A stretch of 64,000 nt of DNA from Acidobacteriaceae bacterium (lineage in GTDB: Bacteria > Acidobacteriota > Terriglobia > Terriglobales > Acidobacteriaceae). Position numbers and translations under genes: made by a program. The stretch's first letter is position 1, and each line of letters opens with the position of its first letter. The notes beneath the pieces were generated by a model that saw only the letters and a program-made list of their open reading frames with translations, was not told where the DNA came from and did no database searches. Location of the stretch: assembly GCA_003134815.1 (NCBI GenBank), contig PLCO01000009.1, positions 127,010 to 191,009 on the forward strand, given 5' to 3'. Shown here one piece after another: positions 53,433 to 61,568 of the stretch.

Positions 53433-54182
53433 ATGGGACTCGGTTCCGTTCCATTGCTGGCGGCGAATTTTCCACAGATGAACTTTACGCAGATGCACGA
53501 GCACCTTCGCATGGAACTGCTGCGCAGAATACAGCGGGGGACGCTCAGTGTCTCGCTGCTGGGCAGGCAAACCGGCTTTGGACAGGCCCATCTCTCCAAT
53601 TTTTTGCACAGCCGGCGACAACTCTCGCTGGAGGCGATGGACCGAATTCTAGCAGCGCAGCATTTGACGGTGGCCGACTTGCTGCCCTCCGTGCAAATGG
53701 CGCAACAGTTGTCGGGAGTCAAAGGCGGCATTGCGATTCCGGTTGTATCGCACGCTGTGGCGCTCTTCGAACCGGTGATCAGGCCCTCCGGGATTCAATC
53801 GCTGCTGCACCTGCCGGCGTCGGCACTCGAATCGGTTCACTCGCGGGCGTCCGGCGCCAAGCGGGCATGGGAACGGTTTGTCGCCGTCCGCGTGCCGGCT
53901 GCGGATGCAGCGCCGATGGACCCGTTGGTGCTGCCAGAAGCCATCGTGCTCATTGACCGGCACTACAATTCGCTGCTGCCTTATCGCCCCGATCGCGCGA
54001 ATCTCTACGCGGTTCGGGAGGGCTCGCACCTGACGCTCCGATATGTCGATTTTCTTTCCAGCCGTCTTGTGTTGCGGCCACACAACCTAGCTTTCCCCGT
54101 GTCGGTGATTGAGGTGGATCCGGAAGAGTCGCCCAACGATTTTCTGACCGGGAGGGTCGCGCTGATCGTGAACGAGCTGTGA
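53433..54182 (+). CDS. HTH regulator with S24-like C-terminal domain
   Basis: About 249 residues from ATG 53433 (GAGAGG directly upstream); ATG 53478 is an alternative. The HTH is at about residues 20-80 (GRQTGFGQAHLSNFLHSRRQLSLEAMDRIL). The C-terminal part (about 150-249, VLPEAIVLIDRHYNSLLPYRP ... LTGRVALIVNEL) resembles the LexA/S24 beta fold but lacks the Ser/Lys dyad, so it probably dimerises or senses rather than cleaves. Confidence 0.7.
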   Translation: MGLGSVPLLAANFPQMNFTQMHEHLRMELLRRIQRGTLSVSLLGRQTGFGQAHLSNFLHSRRQLSLEAMDRILAAQHLTVADLLPSVQMAQQLSGVKGGIAIPVVSHAVALFEPVIRPSGIQSLLHLPASALESVHSRASGAKRAWERFVAVRVPAADAAPMDPLVLPEAIVLIDRHYNSLLPYRPDRANLYAVREGSHLTLRYVDFLSSRLVLRPHNLAFPVSVIEVDPEESPNDFLTGRVALIVNEL

Positions 54183-54237
54183 TGAGGTGGGCGCGGGGAG
54201 ACTGGGTCGCAGGATGCGTTGAGGACCCGGTGCAGGA

Positions 54238-54990
54238 TCAGATTGCTGGATACACGCCGCTTGCAATATCGCGCTCGGCATCGGCGATGTCCTGAGGGCG
54301 GCCGAGATCGCGCCAGTAGAAGCCGTCAGCAAGAAAGGCCAGGATCGCTTGACCCTCGGCGGCAAGACGCAGATAGGCCGGGATGATGGAGAAAGCGCCT
54401 GCCTCAGGCAAGCTGGCGAAGATGCGGGGCGAAACAATGTGAATGCCGGAGAAGGCGAGCGATTGGACGGGGTGCGCGGGAAAGGCCCACTCGGTTTCTG
54501 CTTCGCGGCCGATGCGGCGGCCGCAGAGCTGGCCGTGCACATTGAATAGCAAGGGCCGTGAAGTGTCGCGCTGTTGAACGGCGAGCGTGGCGAGAGCGTT
54601 GTGCTCGTTATGGAAGCGAACCATCTGGGCGAGATCGATGTTGCTTAGGACATCGACATTGTGGACGATGAACGGCTGCTGCGCGCTTTTGCCGCTCTCA
54701 AGGAAAAACCAGGCGGCTTTTTTGAGGCCACCTCCGGTGTCGAGCAAAACCTCTTCGCGAGAGATTTCAATGCGCATGCCGAAGTTGCTGTTTGCCTGGA
54801 GGTAGTCCATGATTTGATCGGCGAAGTGATGGACATTGAGAATCACTTCAATGACGCCGTATGAGCGCAAACGGGTGAGAGTGAGATCGAGTAGAGTGCG
54901 GCCGGCGACCGAGACCAGCGCCTTAGGTTGGTCGTTGGTGAGAGGACGCAGACGCGTTCCCAATCCGGCGGCGAAAACCATCGCCTTCAT
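54238..54990 (-). CDS. murU: Nucleotidyltransferase, MurU type
   Basis: 250 residues. The signature MKAMVFAAGLGTRLRPLTND ... PKALVSVAGRTLL is that of sugar-phosphate nucleotidyltransferases; the Mg-binding Asp is in VHNVDVLSNIDL. In the AmgK/MurU pathway this enzyme makes UDP-MurNAc from MurNAc-1-P. Its partner kinase overlaps it by four bases (ATGA), which supports the assignment. Cytoplasmic. Confidence 0.85.
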   Translation of the reverse strand: MKAMVFAAGLGTRLRPLTNDQPKALVSVAGRTLLDLTLTRLRSYGVIEVILNVHHFADQIMDYLQANSNFGMRIEISREEVLLDTGGGLKKAAWFFLESGKSAQQPFIVHNVDVLSNIDLAQMVRFHNEHNALATLAVQQRDTSRPLLFNVHGQLCGRRIGREAETEWAFPAHPVQSLAFSGIHIVSPRIFASLPEAGAFSIIPAYLRLAAEGQAILAFLADGFYWRDLGRPQDIADAERDIASGVYPAI

Positions 54991-56432
54991 TGAGTCGACT
55001 CCCCCAACATTCCCAGCTTCTCGAGTTGAGTGTGGCGGAGGACGACTTCGATTCCGGCCGTGCCACGCAGATGTTTGGCTAGATGTTCGGCGAGATAGAC
55101 CGAGCGATGCTGGCCGCCTGTGCAGCCAAACGAAACCATCAGGCTGGAGAATCCGCGCTTTTGATAGCTGGCGACACTGGTATCGACGAGCGAGGATGCG
55201 TGCGCGAGAAACTCGTGGACGCTCTGCTGACTATCTAGATATTCGATGACGGGCGCATCACGGCCGGTGAGCGAACGGAATTGTTCTTCGCGGCCGGGGT
55301 TGGGCAAGCTGCGGGCATCGAAGACAAATCCGCCGCCGTTGCCTGATTCGTCTGAAGGCATGGATTGGTGAAATGAAAAACTGAAAATGCGCACGGTCAG
55401 GCCAGCAGCTGGCGCGGGGCTTTGTTGCAGTTTTTCGCTGGACGACATTCTTTCGAGAGCATCGAGAAGTGCCGGCAGAGCAACGGGGAGCTTGACGTTT
55501 TCTGCGAGCCAGCGGAGATTCCTAAGCGCATAGGGAACGCTCTGAAGAAAATGCGGCTTGCGCTCATAGAATCCGCGGAAACCATAGGCGCCTAACGCCT
55601 GCAGGATGCGGACGTAAACGAAGGAGTAGTAATGCTCCATGAACGCGTCGCGTTTGAGATCGATGAAGCCGGCGAGGCAATCCATATAGTGGTCGAGCAA
55701 CTGTTGGCGCAAAGCGGGCGACAGATCGGCCTTGCCGTCATAGAGAAGGGATGCAATGTCGTATTGCAGCGCGCCTTTGCGCCCTCCCTGATAGTCGACG
55801 AACCAAGGCTGGCCGTCGCGCAGCATGATATTGCGCGATTGGAAATCGCGATAGAGAAAGTAGTCGTGATTGGCGCCGAGGAGGAATTTGGTCAAGCGGG
55901 TGAAATCGACCTCGAGCGCCTGCTCGTTGAAGGGAATGCCGGCGAGACGAAGAAAATAGTACTTGAAGTAGTTCAGGTCCCAGGCGATGGATTGGCGGTC
56001 AAAGCTCGCGCGCGGATAACAGACTTTGTAGTTGAGATCGCGGCCTGCCTCAACCTGAAAACGCGGCAGGATTGCCACAACCTTGCGATAGGCTTCAACG
56101 ACCTTCGGCGCGACAGTTTCGCCGGAGCGATTGGCGCTGAGGAACTCGAAGAGGGTAGTGTCGCCCAGGTCTTCTTCAAGGTAGGCGCCCTGGCTCAAAT
56201 CCTCGGTATAGATCTCCGGAACAGGCAATCCGTGACGGCGAAAATGGCGCGAGAACTCAAGAAATGCGACATTCTCTTCGCGCACGGAATAGAGAATGCC
56301 GATGGCGGTGTGCTCCGCGCCGGCGAGGCGAACAATGACGCGCCCCGAGCCGCCAAGCTGGCCCTGGAGCGGCAGGACGCGCTCAGGAGGCGAGTGGAAG
56401 TGCTGCTCGAAGAGGCGCTTGAGAACGTCCAT
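54987..56432 (-). CDS. amgK: AmgK-type sugar kinase fused to a RapZ C-terminal domain
   Basis: 481 residues. The N-terminal 330 residues are an aminoglycoside-phosphotransferase-like kinase with catalytic loop YFLYRDFQSRNIML and the metal-binding Asp in WFVDYQGGRKGALQYD. After a linker (about 340-350) the last 130 residues match the RapZ C-terminal domain: SFSFHQSMPSDESGNGGGFVFDARSLPNPG ... VSFGCTGGQHRSVYLAEHLA. AmgK phosphorylates MurNAc/GlcNAc. RapZ in E. coli senses glucosamine-6-phosphate. The fusion is described in other bacteria but remains little studied. Coupled to murU; dnaB lies 87 bases upstream. Confidence 0.88.
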   Translation of the reverse strand: MDVLKRLFEQHFHSPPERVLPLQGQLGGSGRVIVRLAGAEHTAIGILYSVREENVAFLEFSRHFRRHGLPVPEIYTEDLSQGAYLEEDLGDTTLFEFLSANRSGETVAPKVVEAYRKVVAILPRFQVEAGRDLNYKVCYPRASFDRQSIAWDLNYFKYYFLRLAGIPFNEQALEVDFTRLTKFLLGANHDYFLYRDFQSRNIMLRDGQPWFVDYQGGRKGALQYDIASLLYDGKADLSPALRQQLLDHYMDCLAGFIDLKRDAFMEHYYSFVYVRILQALGAYGFRGFYERKPHFLQSVPYALRNLRWLAENVKLPVALPALLDALERMSSSEKLQQSPAPAAGLTVRIFSFSFHQSMPSDESGNGGGFVFDARSLPNPGREEQFRSLTGRDAPVIEYLDSQQSVHEFLAHASSLVDTSVASYQKRGFSSLMVSFGCTGGQHRSVYLAEHLAKHLRGTAGIEVVLRHTQLEKLGMLGESTQ

Positions 56433-56519
56433 GAAAGTTTACCGAGGAGATCGCGGTGCTTCGACAAAGATAATCACGCAGGGGAGCGGAGGCAAGGCGC
56501 GAGAGCCGCCGGTTCACCG

Positions 56520-57902
56520 TTACTCTTCCGCGCGGGTTGAATAAGACTCGAAGCAGGTGGAGCTGGAAATGAAATTCACAAGGACGGTTCCTGTGGGGCC
56601 ATTGCGCTGTTTGGCGACGATGATTTCGGATTTCGCCCTCTCTTCCTTGCTCATCTCCTCGTCGCGCTTGTAGTAACTGTCGCGATGAATGAAGGCGACA
56701 ACATCGGCGTCCTGCTCAATGGATCCCGATTCGCGCAGATCGCTCAGCAGGGGCCGCTTGTCGTCGCGCTTTTCGTTCGAGCGCGAGAGCTGCGAGAGAG
56801 CCACCACAGGCACCTGAAGTTCCTTGGCCATGGCCTTAAGGCCGCGCGAGATGGCGGACACCTCTTGCACGCGGTTCTCAAAGCCTTTACGGCTAGCGCC
56901 GGGCAGCGTGGCCGACATCAGTTGCAGGTAGTCGATCACGACGAGGTCGAGGCCTCCAGCATTCTGCTTGAGGCGGCGGGCCTTGGCGCGCATCTCTGCT
57001 ACCGTGCTACTAGCCGAGTCATCAATGAAGATGCGCGATTCCACCAGGAGTTCGAGCGCGCCCTGCAGTTTCTGCTGATCTTTGCGGTCGATAAACCCAG
57101 TTTGCAAATGGCGCTGGTCGACGCGGGCCTGAGAGGCCAACATGCGGCGCAGGAGTGACTCCTTGCCCATCTCCAGGCTGAAGACGGCCACAATTTTGCC
57201 AGACATGGTTGCCGCGTTCTGCGCAATGTTGATGGCGAGCGCGGTTTTGCCCATGGAGGGACGCGCGGCAATGATAATGAGTTCGCCTTTCTGGAGGCCG
57301 CTGGTCATGCGATCAAGATCGACCAGGTGCGTTGCCAAACCAGTGATCTCGCTGCTGTGCTTGTAGAGGTTGTCAATGGAACCGAAGGAGTCGCGGACAA
57401 TGATGTCGAGAGGCTGCAGGCCCTGGGCGAGGCCGGCTTCACTGACCTCGAGCAGTTGCGACTCGGTCTCATCAAGAACGCCGATGGCGTCCTGGCTCTG
57501 GTCGGCAGCTTTGGCGATGGCGGTCGAGCAGATGCCCATGAGGCGGCGCAACATGCTCTTGTCTTTAACGATGCGGACGTAATCCTCGATGACGGGGCGG
57601 CGGGGCAAACCCTCAGTGAGGGAGGCCAGGTAGGCGACGCCGCCGACGGACTCGACCTCCTTGTAACGCGAGAGCTCATTGGCCAGCGTGACAATGTCAA
57701 CGGTGCGACCGGAGTCGACCAACTCGCTCATGCGAAGGAAGATGCGACGATGCGAGTCGAGCGAAAAGTCGTCGGACTTGAGGGCTTCAGCGGCCTCGGC
57801 GTGGGCTGCGTTGTCGAGCAGGATCGCGCCCAAAATGGTCTTCTCCGCATCCAGATTCGCGGGCAGGCCGGCTTCAAGGGTGAGATCGGGGATGGTGGCC
57901 AT
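56520..57902 (-). CDS. dnaB: Replicative DNA helicase DnaB
   Basis: 460 residues from ATG 57902 (the longer frame to 57956 lacks support). N-terminal helical domain (PANLDAEKTILGAILLDN), linker, RecA-type helicase core with Walker A ARPSMGKTA and Walker B LVVIDYLQLM, and the arginine-finger region QDADVVAFIHRD near the C-terminus. It works with DnaG at the replication fork. Spacing and strand agree with an operon-like arrangement with amgK downstream. Confidence 0.95.
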   Translation of the reverse strand: MATIPDLTLEAGLPANLDAEKTILGAILLDNAAHAEAAEALKSDDFSLDSHRRIFLRMSELVDSGRTVDIVTLANELSRYKEVESVGGVAYLASLTEGLPRRPVIEDYVRIVKDKSMLRRLMGICSTAIAKAADQSQDAIGVLDETESQLLEVSEAGLAQGLQPLDIIVRDSFGSIDNLYKHSSEITGLATHLVDLDRMTSGLQKGELIIIAARPSMGKTALAINIAQNAATMSGKIVAVFSLEMGKESLLRRMLASQARVDQRHLQTGFIDRKDQQKLQGALELLVESRIFIDDSASSTVAEMRAKARRLKQNAGGLDLVVIDYLQLMSATLPGASRKGFENRVQEVSAISRGLKAMAKELQVPVVALSQLSRSNEKRDDKRPLLSDLRESGSIEQDADVVAFIHRDSYYKRDEEMSKEERAKSEIIVAKQRNGPTGTVLVNFISSSTCFESYSTRAEE

Positions 57903-58221
57903 AGAGAAGAGTGTAGGCCAGAATTCCCCATCGGCAAGGCTGTGTGAATCCGGCACGTAACTGGAAATTTAGGAAATCCTGCCGGCGACGCGACTGCGGA
58001 CGGAGGCGAAAAAAAAGGGCAACGTGGGCTGGCACGGTGAGTTCGTTACCAATTTGACACCCGTTTGTTATTGAGTGATTCAAATCACGAGCCGGCGGAT
58101 TGCCCCGATAGCATAATTAAGCATCAAACGCGAGAGAACGTTTTTCGCCGGGCATCTTTGTTGTCGACCTCGACTCACTCAGTTCGCCTTCTTACGGTAG
58201 GGGCCGAAGGAGAATGCCGAC
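57903..58221. other. Gene-free divergent spacer
   Basis: Between dnaB (minus) and the 82-residue gene (plus). Short AT-rich segments (e.g. CATAATTAAG near 58112) could be a -10 region. No repeats or palindromes of note. Confidence 0.4.
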
Positions 58222-58470
58222 ATGCCAACCCAATTCCTGAACAACGCCCTCCCGCTTGCGCCTCGGACACAAATGGCCAGCTATGCCGACCCATTGGCGG
58301 GAACCCAGATTGCGAGGGGCGGCGCAAGTCGAGCCGGCATTGAGTGGCCCGCCGAGGCAATCGTCAATCTTCGTCTCTTGGCAAAGGGTATAAGTTGGGC
58401 ACTGGCGATCGAAGGTGCAACGGCGCTGAGCGTTTGTGCCGTCTGGTATCTGTGTCATCTTTGGTTATAA
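58222..58470 (+). CDS. Small membrane protein (82 residues)
   Basis: ATG 58222 is preceded by GGAG at 9 bases. A polar N-terminal half (TQFLNNALPLAPRTQM ...) is followed by one membrane helix near the C-terminus (ALAIEGATALSVCAVWYLCHLW). Similar small proteins occur in Acidobacteria as far as I recall; the function is unknown. Confidence 0.6.
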   Translation: MPTQFLNNALPLAPRTQMASYADPLAGTQIARGGASRAGIEWPAEAIVNLRLLAKGISWALAIEGATALSVCAVWYLCHLWL

Positions 58471-58717
58471 GTCGCCCTATTCTCGAAGCATCGCAAGAAA
58501 TCTCAAATTGAGCGTCCGATTGCTATCTTCGGATGGTCAATTCGTTTGAGCGCGGCGAGTCGCTTTGCCTCCTTCATCACAGGCGTCCAGGCCTATACAT
58601 ATTTCGGGTCATTTCAAAAAGGTAATCTGCATTTCCAACTTCAAATCTGCGATCATAGAAGTATGTGCCCAAGGGCACTTAAAGCCGACAGGAATCACCG
58701 TCCAAGTGAAAGCCTCG

Positions 58718-59668
58718 ATGCGCCGCGTGGCGCTGATCTATAACCCTGCATCCGGCCAATACTCCGCGCGGAGGAAAGCGGCCGTTGGCGAGATCAAGGC
58801 CGTTCTGCATCAAGCTGGGGTTGAGGCGGAGGCATTTGAAACCGGGGCGCCAGGGAGCGCGACGATCATTGCCGAACAGGCTGTTCGCGATGGATTCGAT
58901 ACGGTTCTGGCTTGTGGCGGTGATGGAACAGCGCACGAGGTCGTGCAAAGCCTGGTAGGAACCGACGTGGCTCTGGGAGTGGTTCCACTGGGTACGGCGA
59001 ATGCCCTGGCCGCGGACCTAGGATTGATCGCATCGCCAACCAAAGTGGCGCGCATTTTGCTCGCTTCCGCACCGGCGCGCATTTCGGTAGGGCGCATTCA
59101 TTACGAGGAGAAAACCGGAAACCCCGGCTCGCGCTACTTCATCGTCGCAGCGGGAATCGGCGCCGATGCATTGCTGATGTCTCGGCTGGACTCACGGCTT
59201 AAGCGACGCCTGGGATATGTTCACTACCTGATCGAGGCATTCCGGATCTGGGCTACTTCATCTTTTCCGCTTTTTGAGGCGGAGCTGCCGTCGAATGGAA
59301 ATGGCGGCGCGCGGGTTGTGGAGGTTTCGCAGTTGCTGGCCGTTCGTGTGCGCTCATTTGGCGGAGTCTTGCGCACGCTTGCTCCAGGCGCGAGCTTGCG
59401 CAATGGCAGCCTGAGCATGCTGGCATTCAAAACGCAAAGCCGGTTGCATTACTTCTCGTTCCTGCTGGCGGTGATTGCCGGGCGGCACACATTTAACCGC
59501 GACGTGGAACTAATGGACTCGCCATCGATCGAATGCCGGGCGTGCAACGGTTCGGCTGAGCAACTCTTTGTCGAAGCGGATGGAGAGGTTCTGGGCTCAC
59601 TGCCGGTGCGGCTTGAAGTGGTGCCCCACTCGCTTACGTTGCTGATCCCGCCGGGCGTGCAGCCGTAA
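58718..59668 (+). CDS. Diacylglycerol kinase family lipid kinase
   Basis: About 316 residues from ATG 58718; a GTG at 58706 is an alternative. The DAGK/YegS motif is clear: ALIYNPASGQYS, then VLACGGDGTAHEVVQSL and LGVVPLGTANALA for the ATP site. It would phosphorylate diacylglycerol or a related lipid. Single gene, convergent with glpD. Confidence 0.88.
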   Translation: MRRVALIYNPASGQYSARRKAAVGEIKAVLHQAGVEAEAFETGAPGSATIIAEQAVRDGFDTVLACGGDGTAHEVVQSLVGTDVALGVVPLGTANALAADLGLIASPTKVARILLASAPARISVGRIHYEEKTGNPGSRYFIVAAGIGADALLMSRLDSRLKRRLGYVHYLIEAFRIWATSSFPLFEAELPSNGNGGARVVEVSQLLAVRVRSFGGVLRTLAPGASLRNGSLSMLAFKTQSRLHYFSFLLAVIAGRHTFNRDVELMDSPSIECRACNGSAEQLFVEADGEVLGSLPVRLEVVPHSLTLLIPPGVQP

Positions 59669-59701
59669 CGATAGCGCATCGGACGTTTCACTCTTCGTGT
59701 C

Positions 59702-61339
59702 TCATTCCTCGTAGAGATAGCATTTGGCGACTTCCTGAAAGCTGCGCAGATCGTTTGCCTTCCAGCCATCGCAGCGGTGGAGCTCGCGCGCCAGCAGGTC
59801 TGCGACGACGGGCGCGGCATCGATGGCGGCGCGCGCATCGAGGAAGAGGGCTCGTGTGCGGCGGGCGAGCACATCTTCGACCGTACGCGCCATTTCGAAG
59901 CGCGCTGCCCAAACAACTTCGCGACGCCGGAAGGGCAGTCGCGGGTGCAAAAGCACATCGAGACTTGGGTTCTGGGCGCTCGAGTTGGAGACGCTCAGGT
60001 TGGGGGCGCTCGAGGACTGGGTACTCGAGTTTGGGGCGGAAAGTGCGCGAAGGGCCGGGAGGTCGGAACCGTAGACACTTTCCCACGGGGAGTTCGCAGT
60101 GGTGGCTTCGGAAGTCCAGCCGTGAAGCCTTAATTCCAGAGTTGGAGAGGAACGTTTGGGAAGGGCTGCGACTTGCGTAGCGCGATCGATTGTGTCCTGC
60201 CCCATGCGGCGGTAGGTGGTCCACTTTCCACCGGTCACCGTAATCAGGCCAGACGCGGAGACCAGGATGGTGTGATCGCGGGAGAGTTTCGAGGTTCTGA
60301 CGCCGGCCTTGCGGACCAATGGCCGCAGACCAGACCACACGCTGAGAATCTCATCGGGTCGCGGCGCGCGGCCGAGGTAACGCGCGATGTGTTCACGCAG
60401 GAACTTCTTCTCTTCAGGGAGGGCGCGCGGCTCCGGCGAGGTAGTGTTGATGGGCACGTCGGTGGTTCCGACGAGCAGAGCGCCATGCCACGGGATAGCG
60501 AAGAGAACTCGCCCGTCGGCAGTTTTTGGAATCATGAGAGCGGCATTCCCAGGGAGGAAAGTGCGCGGGAGAACGAAATGCGATCCCTGGCTGATGACGA
60601 GAAGCGCGCTGCGAGGGCTGCCATTGAGCGCGAGCGTCTCTTCAGCGTGAACGCCAGTGGCGTTTATGACGGCTTTAGCTTGCACGTCAAAGACGGGGCC
60701 ATCTTCACGGTCGTGCGCCTGGATACCGACAATTTTGCCGCCGCGTTCGATCAGGCCGGTGGCTTCAACGTAGTTGATGGCGGTTCCGCCATGATCCTGG
60801 AGAGTGCGCAAGAGCGCAATGGCATAGCGGGCGTCGTCGAACTGGCCATCGTGATAGAGAATGCCTCCGCGAAGGCGGTCGCTATTCAATCCGGGCAATT
60901 TCTCCAGGGTGCTTTCGCGAGACAGCAATTCTGAATGTCCTAACGACAGTTTTCCCGAGAGCCGCTCGTAGACCTTGAGGCCTAGTCCATAGTACGGGAG
61001 GGAAAAATAGCTGTAAGCGGGCACTACAAAACTAAGATCGTGGACCAGGTGAGGCGCGTTTCGCAGCATGTGGCCGCGCTCGCGAAGAGCGTCGAGGACC
61101 AGCGTCAGGTTCATCTGCTCGAGGTAGCGCACGCCGCCGTGGACGAGCTTGGTGCTACGGCTGGAGGTTTCCTTGGCGAAGTCGGCGCGCTCCACCAGCA
61201 GCGTGCGATAGCCGCGGGCAGCAGCTTCTACCGCAGCACCCAGACCTGTGGCCCCGCCGCCGATCACCAGTACGTCCCAGGGCTGCGACGCAGAGCCAAT
61301 TTGAGTGAGGATTTCCTGCCTTGCGACCACGCCTCTCAC
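59702..61339 (-). CDS. glpD: Glycerol-3-phosphate dehydrogenase (FAD-dependent)
   Basis: About 545 residues; the GTG at 61339 and an in-frame GTG nine bases further are both possible starts. The FAD motif VLVIGGGATGLGAAV is at the N-terminus; the substrate-loop pattern (SRSTKLVHGGVRYL) and GKWTTYRRMG near the C-terminus fit GlpD. It feeds electrons into the quinone pool while making DHAP. Near residues 435-460 is a Ser/Asn-rich linker (APNSS TQSSS APNLS VSNSS AQNPS) encoded by a 15-base tandem repeat. Confidence 0.9.
   Translation of the reverse strand: MRGVVARQEILTQIGSASQPWDVLVIGGGATGLGAAVEAAARGYRTLLVERADFAKETSSRSTKLVHGGVRYLEQMNLTLVLDALRERGHMLRNAPHLVHDLSFVVPAYSYFSLPYYGLGLKVYERLSGKLSLGHSELLSRESTLEKLPGLNSDRLRGGILYHDGQFDDARYAIALLRTLQDHGGTAINYVEATGLIERGGKIVGIQAHDREDGPVFDVQAKAVINATGVHAEETLALNGSPRSALLVISQGSHFVLPRTFLPGNAALMIPKTADGRVLFAIPWHGALLVGTTDVPINTTSPEPRALPEEKKFLREHIARYLGRAPRPDEILSVWSGLRPLVRKAGVRTSKLSRDHTILVSASGLITVTGGKWTTYRRMGQDTIDRATQVAALPKRSSPTLELRLHGWTSEATTANSPWESVYGSDLPALRALSAPNSSTQSSSAPNLSVSNSSAQNPSLDVLLHPRLPFRRREVVWAARFEMARTVEDVLARRTRALFLDARAAIDAAPVVADLLARELHRCDGWKANDLRSFQEVAKCYLYEE
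59963..60037 (-). repeat. Five 15-bp units in glpD (pentapeptide minisatellite)
   Basis: Five consecutive 15-base units encode APNSS, TQSSS, APNLS, VSNSS and AQNPS. Exact phase with codons means copy-number changes would keep the reading frame. Confidence 0.8.
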
Positions 61340-61568
61340 TTCCTTTCATTGTGGGCGGCTGACGGAAATTAGCGATGTGGAAGGCGAGGTGCGACTCAAC
61401 AGACGCAAGGCTCAGTTGCGAGCCAGTACTTCGCCCTCGATCAAAATGGATGGCTGATTTTCCGCCCAGGCTCTGGTCTCTCAGTGGGCGCGACCCCGGA
61501 TAATTCCGGGAAACCTAATGGACGCGCCGGCCACGATTCAGGCGACCGGCACGCCTGCTTGATGCGGG

